In this document: positions 59,472 to 64,000 of the stretch, one piece after another
How the letters are laid out: every line of letters starts with the position of its first letter
Numbering within the stretch: the stretch's first letter is position 1
Assembly: GCF_001761465.1 (NCBI RefSeq)
Contig: NZ_CP017479.1
Location: 3,100,001 to 3,164,000 of the forward strand
From: Flavobacterium gilvum
GTDB taxonomy: Bacteria; Bacteroidota; Bacteroidia; Flavobacteriales; Flavobacteriaceae
Reading direction: 5' to 3'
Length of the DNA stretch: 64,000 nucleotides
Made by a program: the position numbers and the translations under genes
Notes under the pieces: generated by a model
Seen by the model: only the letters and a program-made list of their open reading frames with translations
Told to the model about the DNA's origin: nothing
Databases searched by the model: none

Positions 59472-60062
59472 ATGACAATTGTAAAACCGTGTCCATTTGA
59501 AATAGAAGCTAGTTTAAAAAAATGGGATAATTTAGAAAATTATGTTTTACAGGAAAGTAGTTTAAAAAAATTATTTACTCAAACATATCCTGAAAATATC
59601 GACATAGATGATGTGTTAATAAAAGTTTGCTCTCTTAATGATTTTTATAGCACAAATATTTTCTCGCCTTTCTCTGTTGCTAAACATATTGTCGAATTAA
59701 GGATAGATGACAAACTTAAAATGGAAGATTTAACAATCGTTAATAAGATTGCTAATGTAAAAATGCCTGGAGATAAAAAAAGAAATTTTTATTCCTTCGC
59801 ATCAAAATATTGTAGTCATCATAAACCAAATATTTATCCAATTTATGATTCTTTTGCGGAGAAAATGCTTTGCTATTTTCAAAAAATTGACAAATTCCAT
59901 AATTTCAAAAAATATGATTTGAAAGATTATGAAACCTATAAATATATTATCCAAAAATTCAGTAACTATTATGGTTTGGATGATTATGATTTAAAAAAGA
60001 TTGACAAATATTTATGGATAAAAGGGAAAGAACATTTTGCAAAAAATTATAAACCAAAGTAG
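59472..60062 (+). CDS. Protein of unknown function, last gene of cassette 1
   Basis: A 196-residue cytoplasmic protein. Segments such as FYSFASKYCSHHKPNIYPIYDSFAEKMLCYF near residue 118-148 give a recognisable patterned helical core seen in unannotated mobile-element proteins. There is no catalytic motif I can name. It begins 24 bases after the helicase stop, so it is co-transcribed. The Cys-His cluster (KYCSHHKP) might bind metal. No function is proposed. Confidence 0.6.
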   Translation: MTIVKPCPFEIEASLKKWDNLENYVLQESSLKKLFTQTYPENIDIDDVLIKVCSLNDFYSTNIFSPFSVAKHIVELRIDDKLKMEDLTIVNKIANVKMPGDKKRNFYSFASKYCSHHKPNIYPIYDSFAEKMLCYFQKIDKFHNFKKYDLKDYETYKYIIQKFSNYYGLDDYDLKKIDKYLWIKGKEHFAKNYKPK

Positions 60063-60103
60063 AACTAGTAGAACTACTTCGCACAACATAATCTAAAAAA
60101 AGA

Positions 60104-60436
60104 AAAAAGTAAATATAGAATCCAAATCATTCCTTTAAATAAAAAATTAAGTACTAAATCTGCTCTGTATTGGCTTATTAATACAATTGAACCCGAATAT
60201 ATCCAAATAAAAATTCGATGCTTAAAAAGCACCTTGTTTTTATGGTTTAATTATTAGGACAGGAAAAACAGATAAATGAGCCATTTTTAATGAAACAAAT
60301 AGATAATGTTCTGACTGAAACTCGTTTGTTTTTTTCACCCCTATTTACCTTTTACAGAAAAAAAGTCTGGAATAAGCAAATTTATTCCAAGCAGATTTCT
60401 TACTTTAAAATTCTTATATTTGAGAAACAAAGAGTA
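60104..60436 (+). repeat. Cassette leader repeat, copy 2
   Basis: Second copy of the ~330-bp repeat described at 55282-55616, including a -7 box TATATTTG at 60415-60422. It lies directly upstream of the HEPN-ATPase operon. The two copies flank cassette 1 in direct orientation 4.8 kb apart, so recombination between them could remove or swap that cassette. Confidence 0.85.
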
Positions 60437-60541
60437 CAAATAAGCAATCTTCAATCTACCTGAATTAGTATATCTAATAGAATAATTGTCGTGCTTATAT
60501 TCAAGTAGCAAACATTTTTTAACAATCTGCAATAAATTAAG

Positions 60542-61537
60542 ATGAGAGGTTTTGAGTCATACACAGTACTAAAAAATAATATTAGAGATTCTAAACAGAT
60601 ATACGACATTACTTTTCATCTTTATCAAGCTGAAGAGTTACGTTTAAAGCCTGAATTAGAAGAACTCGGCAATAGAAATATATCATTTAAAACTTCTGTA
60701 GGGCTAATTGAACATAGCCATAAAGCTTTACACGATAGATTAATTTCTCTATACCCTTTTAAGCTTAGACAATTGATATTAATCAATACTATAACTGCTT
60801 TAGAAGTTTTCTTGACTGATGTAATTCTTGAAATTTTTAAAAGAGATATTAGACCTTTCAAAATAAATGAACCGATTACCTTTCAAAGAAATTATCTTTT
60901 AAGCTTAAGTTCAATTGATAATTTAAAAGAGGAAATTATTGTAAAAGATTTCAGAAACTTGACAAGTGGAGGTTTAGCACAAATAGTTAAATATTATCTG
61001 AAAAACTTTGACATTGACATAAAGAATTTAGGAATTAATTTTAATGAAATAGAAGAAATACACACCCGAAGACACCTTTTTGTCCATAGAAACGGAATCA
61101 TTGACAATGATTATGTAAACAAATATCCAGAGTATAATTTAAAAGCTTCTCAGCAACTAAAACTTACTCATGAATACTTGTTATTCGCATTAGAAAAATT
61201 ATCTCAATTTGCGACATCAATTAATAAAGCATTGTTACTCAAATTTCCAGAAATAAATAGAAAACCAATTTATTATAATGGAACTAAGGAATTTAACAAA
61301 GAGCTTAAAAACATAATGCTTGACATAAGTGTTTTAAGCGATAGCTATGACGTTACTGATTACTTTAATAATTTAGAAACACCATATAGAAAATTTTCAG
61401 ATTACATTGTAAAGATTATAACTTATGACAACTCATGTTTATTATTCATTACTGGAAAACAAGGAGAAATATCCTCATTTTACAAACATATCAACGAAAA
61501 TAAATTTTTAAAACTTAATAAAACAATCCTAATATAA
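60542..61537 (+). CDS. HEPN-domain protein, first gene of cassette 2
   Basis: A 331-residue protein. The region ILINTITALEVFLTDVILEIFKR near residue 75-98 and EIHTRRHLFVHRNGIIDNDYV near 173-193 form an HEPN-like helical pair; the R-x4-H motif (RHLFVH) matches the RNase signature of HEPN toxins. The last ~100 residues (NGTKEFNKELKNIMLD and following) are a separate alpha/beta part. HEPN proteins often cut RNA in toxin-antitoxin and abortive-infection systems. The gene lies 20 bases before the ATPase-TOPRIM gene, so they form one operon. RNase activity is inferred from the motif only. Confidence 0.65.
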   Translation: MRGFESYTVLKNNIRDSKQIYDITFHLYQAEELRLKPELEELGNRNISFKTSVGLIEHSHKALHDRLISLYPFKLRQLILINTITALEVFLTDVILEIFKRDIRPFKINEPITFQRNYLLSLSSIDNLKEEIIVKDFRNLTSGGLAQIVKYYLKNFDIDIKNLGINFNEIEEIHTRRHLFVHRNGIIDNDYVNKYPEYNLKASQQLKLTHEYLLFALEKLSQFATSINKALLLKFPEINRKPIYYNGTKEFNKELKNIMLDISVLSDSYDVTDYFNNLETPYRKFSDYIVKIITYDNSCLLFITGKQGEISSFYKHINENKFLKLNKTILI

Positions 61538-61557
61538 AATAAAAAATATTTGCAATT

Positions 61558-63312
61558 ATGGAAATAAAATTTACTGGTAAGTATAAATCAATAACATCTT
61601 TTGATTGGTCTAACATACCGAAATTTGTAGTTATTACTGGACCAAATGGAACTGGAAAATCTCAATTGTTAGAATTAATTTTTAATACCATAATCGATAA
61701 GCAAGGAACGACAGAACGACTACATATAATTAATAAAGATATAAAACCAAATGAAGTAGTCTTTTTAAAAGGAGAATGGCAATTAGAAAACACTGCTTAT
61801 ACAGATTTATCAACTATACAATCTCAATTTTCTAATCATTTTCAACAGTTTCAACAAAATCATTATCAATATAACGGTAATCAAAATTCAGAACATAACT
61901 TAAAATTATTTTCAACGTTTAAGGAAATCCTTCAAAAAGTTGGAAAACATAATTCTAGTCAAGTAACAAAAGAAGAGTTTTTTGAACATTTTCCTGAAAT
62001 ATTGATTGAACGTGAAAGTCAAATAAGTCAAAAAATAAGTGAAATTTTCTATAATTATAGACTGTCAGAAATAGAACTTTTAGCAAAGCAAAAAAGTAAT
62101 GAAGAAATAATTTCTGAAATTGGAATCAAACCTTGGTGTGTATTAAGAGATATTATAAAAGAAGCGAAACTTCCTTTTGATATAAATGATCCATCAGAAA
62201 ATGGCTTTAGAGACGGTTTTCAATTAAAGTTATCACACAATTTCACTAATGAAAACGTTGATTTTAATGATTTGTCTTCTGGAGAAAAAGTTTTATTATC
62301 TTTAGTTTTCTATTTATACAATTCTCAAGAAAAAAACATTTTCCCAAAAATATTACTATTAGATGAACCAGATGCGCATTTACATCCTTCAATGTCTCAA
62401 CAATTTCTGAATGTAATTAAAAATGTTCTAGTAGATAGATTTGGAGTTCAAGTAATAATGACAACTCATTCTCCATCAACTGTTATTCTTGCTCCAATTG
62501 AATCAATTTTCGAAATGTCAAGAACGCAACCAAGAATAAAAAAATCTACATCAAAAAACAATTCAGTCTCCCTCTTAACTTCTGGATTAATTTATGTAGG
62601 AGAAGGAACAAAATATTTTTTAGTTGAAGATAATGATGATGTAATATTCTATTCTTTTATTTACAATCAATTGACAACAGAAAAACATATTGATGCAGAT
62701 GTTCCTTTGGTTTTCATTCCTGCATCAACAAAAGACAAATCTGGCGGTAAAGATGCAGTTCAGAATTGGGTTAAAAAATTACAAAGTTCAGGATTGGAAA
62801 ATATAGTCCAAGGATTGATAGATGCAGATTATGGAAATGAAATTTCTAATGGTGTTTATAAAATAAATAGATACAGTATTGAAAATTATTTAATTGACCC
62901 AATAATTGTTTATGGTGCATTATTAGATAAAGAAAAAAATGAAAAAATAGATGGAATAAAATTAGAATTAGGAGAAGAATACAAACTCAAACTGATGTCA
63001 AATATTGAATTACAAAAAATTGCTGATTCAATAATAAATTTAATAGAAACTGAATTACCAAAATATTTTACGGATTTTAATTCTGAAATTGAAAATGAAA
63101 GAATTGAAGTTAATTTCGTTAATGGAACAAAGCTATTATATCCGAAATGGTTATTAAATAGAAGAGGAAAAACAATATTACACGAAGTGTACAATGAAAA
63201 ATTCAAAAGTACAAATATCAATTTTAACACTTTATTTAAGGCATTAAAAAAAATAAATATGTTTCCGATAGATTTAGTAGAAAAACTTAATGAATTAAAA
63301 AACGTTAACTAA
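61558..63312 (+). CDS. ABC-type ATPase fused to TOPRIM/DUF4435-like domain (PARIS/OLD-like)
   Basis: A 584-residue protein. Residues 1-330 are an SMC/ABC-type ATPase: FVVITGPNGTGKSQLLELI near 22-40 (Walker A), LSSGEKVLLSLVFYLYN near 239 (signature), KILLLDEPDAHLHPSMSQQ near 264 (Walker B) and VIMTTHSPSTVIL near 299 (H-loop). Residues from about 345 are TOPRIM-like: YFLVEDNDDVIFYSFI, then GLIDADYG near 419 and RYSIENYLIDP near 438, the pattern of DUF4435 proteins such as AriB. The whole resembles fused AriA-AriB (PARIS) or OLD-family defence proteins. Its partner here is an HEPN gene, which is not part of standard PARIS. Confidence 0.78.
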   Translation: MEIKFTGKYKSITSFDWSNIPKFVVITGPNGTGKSQLLELIFNTIIDKQGTTERLHIINKDIKPNEVVFLKGEWQLENTAYTDLSTIQSQFSNHFQQFQQNHYQYNGNQNSEHNLKLFSTFKEILQKVGKHNSSQVTKEEFFEHFPEILIERESQISQKISEIFYNYRLSEIELLAKQKSNEEIISEIGIKPWCVLRDIIKEAKLPFDINDPSENGFRDGFQLKLSHNFTNENVDFNDLSSGEKVLLSLVFYLYNSQEKNIFPKILLLDEPDAHLHPSMSQQFLNVIKNVLVDRFGVQVIMTTHSPSTVILAPIESIFEMSRTQPRIKKSTSKNNSVSLLTSGLIYVGEGTKYFLVEDNDDVIFYSFIYNQLTTEKHIDADVPLVFIPASTKDKSGGKDAVQNWVKKLQSSGLENIVQGLIDADYGNEISNGVYKINRYSIENYLIDPIIVYGALLDKEKNEKIDGIKLELGEEYKLKLMSNIELQKIADSIINLIETELPKYFTDFNSEIENERIEVNFVNGTKLLYPKWLLNRRGKTILHEVYNEKFKSTNINFNTLFKALKKINMFPIDLVEKLNELKNVN

Positions 63313-63533
63313 CAGCTACAACTAATTTGAGTATTTGGCTTAATTTGAAAATGGTTTTATATTTGGGTAGATTTAGTAAATCCGAAGAGGTTGCTTATTA
63401 CAATCCTGCTAACCCAGAACGAGCATTTACTAAATCATAAATTTATTTATAGATTACCCCTCTCATTACCCCTAACAAAATAAGATAGCTATAAACCCAA
63501 GTAAATAAAGGGGTAAATTAATTAAGTTTCGAC
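63313..63533. other. Right end of the element, non-coding or tiny ORF
   Basis: The first bases (TAACAGCTACAAC...ATTTGAG, from 63310) resemble the sequence after the gene ending at 56317. An ORF of 29 codons (63351-63440) encodes MVLYLGRFSKSEEVAYYNPA and a short tail. I cannot tell whether it is translated. It is probably a fragment carried with the element end. Confidence 0.35.
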
Positions 63534-63550
63534 CCAGTCGAGGTCACAAA
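63534..63550. repeat. attR direct repeat
   Basis: CCAGTCGAGGTCACAAA, identical to attL at 50776-50792. The preceding bases (TTTCGAC) are only partly like the T loop (TTTGAAT), so this copy cannot form a tRNA. Confidence 0.9.
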
Positions 63551-63552
63551 AC

Positions 63553-63600
63553 AAATCCTTAAACATACTGTAAATCAGAAGTTTAAGGATTTCTTATTTT
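63553..63600 (+). terminator. Displaced original terminator of tRNA-Arg
   Basis: AAATCCTTAAAC pairs with GTTTAAGGATTT over 12 bases, followed by a T-rich stretch. It is just beyond attR, at the distance expected if it terminated the tRNA before integration. Confidence 0.75.
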
Positions 63601-63673
63601 ATTTTGACATTTCCTCCTCAGGTTTTGGGATTGATCGGACTTTTTCAGTGCCCTAGCATTAAACAAGGCCCTT

Positions 63674-64000
63674 TTAATCTAAATTACTGCCTTTTTGAGA
63701 TTCATCTTTAGCTCCAATATTTTTATCCGAAGTATTAAAAATAAAGTTCATTCCAGACATCGACTTTGCATCAAAAAGATAATTGAAAAACCGCACTTTA
63801 TTCGGTGTTTCTGTTCCTATTTTATCTAAATGATACGCCGGTAAACCAGGAAAGGAATGGTGTGATTCGTGTAAATTGAAATTAAGATAAAGAAATCGTG
63901 CCACTAAATTTGAAAAACCAACACTTCGGGTGTATTGTATCTGTTCTGAATATCGAATTGGTTTTACTTCATGTTCCCCAGCAATTGGAATTTTTATGTG
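63674..64000 (-). CDS. Fatty acid desaturase family protein, C-terminal fragment
   Basis: The open frame runs off the right edge, so the gene starts outside the window. The visible 108 residues contain VARFLYLNFNLHESHHSFPGLPAYHLDKIG. LHESHH is a HExxHH-like third histidine box of membrane desaturases/hydroxylases, and the FPGLP motif after it is typical. The first residue in frame on the window edge is not a start codon. Family assignment rests on this box only. Confidence 0.7.
   Translation of the reverse strand, partial: HIKIPIAGEHEVKPIRYSEQIQYTRSVGFSNLVARFLYLNFNLHESHHSFPGLPAYHLDKIGTETPNKVRFFNYLFDAKSMSGMNFIFNTSDKNIGAKDESQKGSNLD

Larger units (their letters stand above)
50776..63550. mobile_element. 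Integrative element in tRNA-Arg with defence-like cargo
   Basis: About 12.8 kb bounded by a 17-bp direct repeat. The left part carries an XRE-type regulator with operator repeats, two small exported proteins, a tyrosine integrase, an excisionase-like HTH and a replication-initiator-like protein. The right part carries two cassettes of nuclease/helicase/ATPase genes. No structural phage genes, conjugation genes or terminase are visible, so it is best described as a satellite-like or plasmid-like genomic island that may depend on a helper. The host side of each junction is regular chromosome (apt-tRNA on the left, desaturase on the right). Confidence 0.88.

Noticed and set aside
60542..63312. 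Cassette 2 as a Gabija system
   Set aside because: Gabija pairs GajA (OLD-like) with the UvrD helicase GajB directly; here the neighbour is an HEPN protein and the UvrD gene belongs to another transcript with a different set of partners.
63534..63550. A second tRNA-Arg at the right end
   Set aside because: Only the 3' end is repeated; no D-arm or anticodon stem is present upstream.

Overview
The window is about 64 kb of an AT-rich chromosome from a member of the Bacteroidota, most likely a Flavobacterium. The evidence is the protein families (DUF3943, DUF2911, DUF2853, DUF6428, CcsBA fusion, BlaI/BlaR1 pairs, geranylgeranylglycerol-phosphate geranylgeranyltransferase), the repeated -7 promoter element TAnnTTTG of the Bacteroidota housekeeping sigma factor, and intergenic palindromes of the kind seen in flavobacterial genomes. 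No database could be searched; names rest on recognised motifs.

Layout. (1) 1-13.9 kb is a host-glycan degradation locus: the end of a glycosylasparaginase gene, cutC, two GH29 alpha-L-fucosidases, a sialidase-like BNR protein, a GH20 hexosaminidase and a GH95-like hydrolase, followed by an AraC regulator, a FucP-type fucose transporter and an SDR dehydrogenase. Together they suggest stripping of fucosylated N-glycans and uptake of L-fucose. (2) 14-24.9 kb holds housekeeping and orphan genes: DUF3943, CvfB, DUF2853, an MFS transporter, a pair of roadblock proteins, MenD, GNAT, a tRNA-dihydrouridine synthase and glutathione peroxidase. (3) 24.95-27.9 kb is the most unusual stretch. Five paralogous units on the minus strand each have a sigma-54-like -24/-12 promoter, a long-range closing stem whose sequence changes but whose pairing is kept, and a Rho-independent terminator. 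I read them as a family of roughly 124-138 nt small RNAs. An SGNH esterase gene on the plus strand separates the fifth unit from the other four. (4) 27.9-50.7 kb contains cytochrome c biogenesis (CcsBA), an arsenic operon (arsR-DUF6428-arsC-acr3), a DUF2520/KdsC/UbiA/Maf/MscS cluster, an alpha/beta hydrolase, a PIG-L deacetylase with a small membrane protein and an SSS symporter, TcdA, TatD, a BlaI/BlaR1 pair with a phased operator array, and apt.

(5) 50.78-63.55 kb is an integrated element of about 12.8 kb in the 3' end of a tRNA-Arg(ACG) gene, bounded by a 17-bp direct repeat. It carries a phage-like control module (XRE-type regulator, tyrosine integrase, excisionase-like HTH, a possible rolling-circle replication initiator). 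Two cargo cassettes follow, each preceded by a copy of the same ~330-bp repeat that ends in a promoter box. Cassette 1 is a Cys-rich protein, RNase H, a UvrD helicase with a nuclease-like insert, a zinc ribbon and a SANT-like tail, and an unknown protein. Cassette 2 is a HEPN-domain protein with an ABC-type ATPase-TOPRIM (DUF4435-like, PARIS/OLD-like) fusion. Cassette 2 is a strong candidate anti-phage operon. (6) The window ends inside a fatty-acid desaturase gene on the minus strand.
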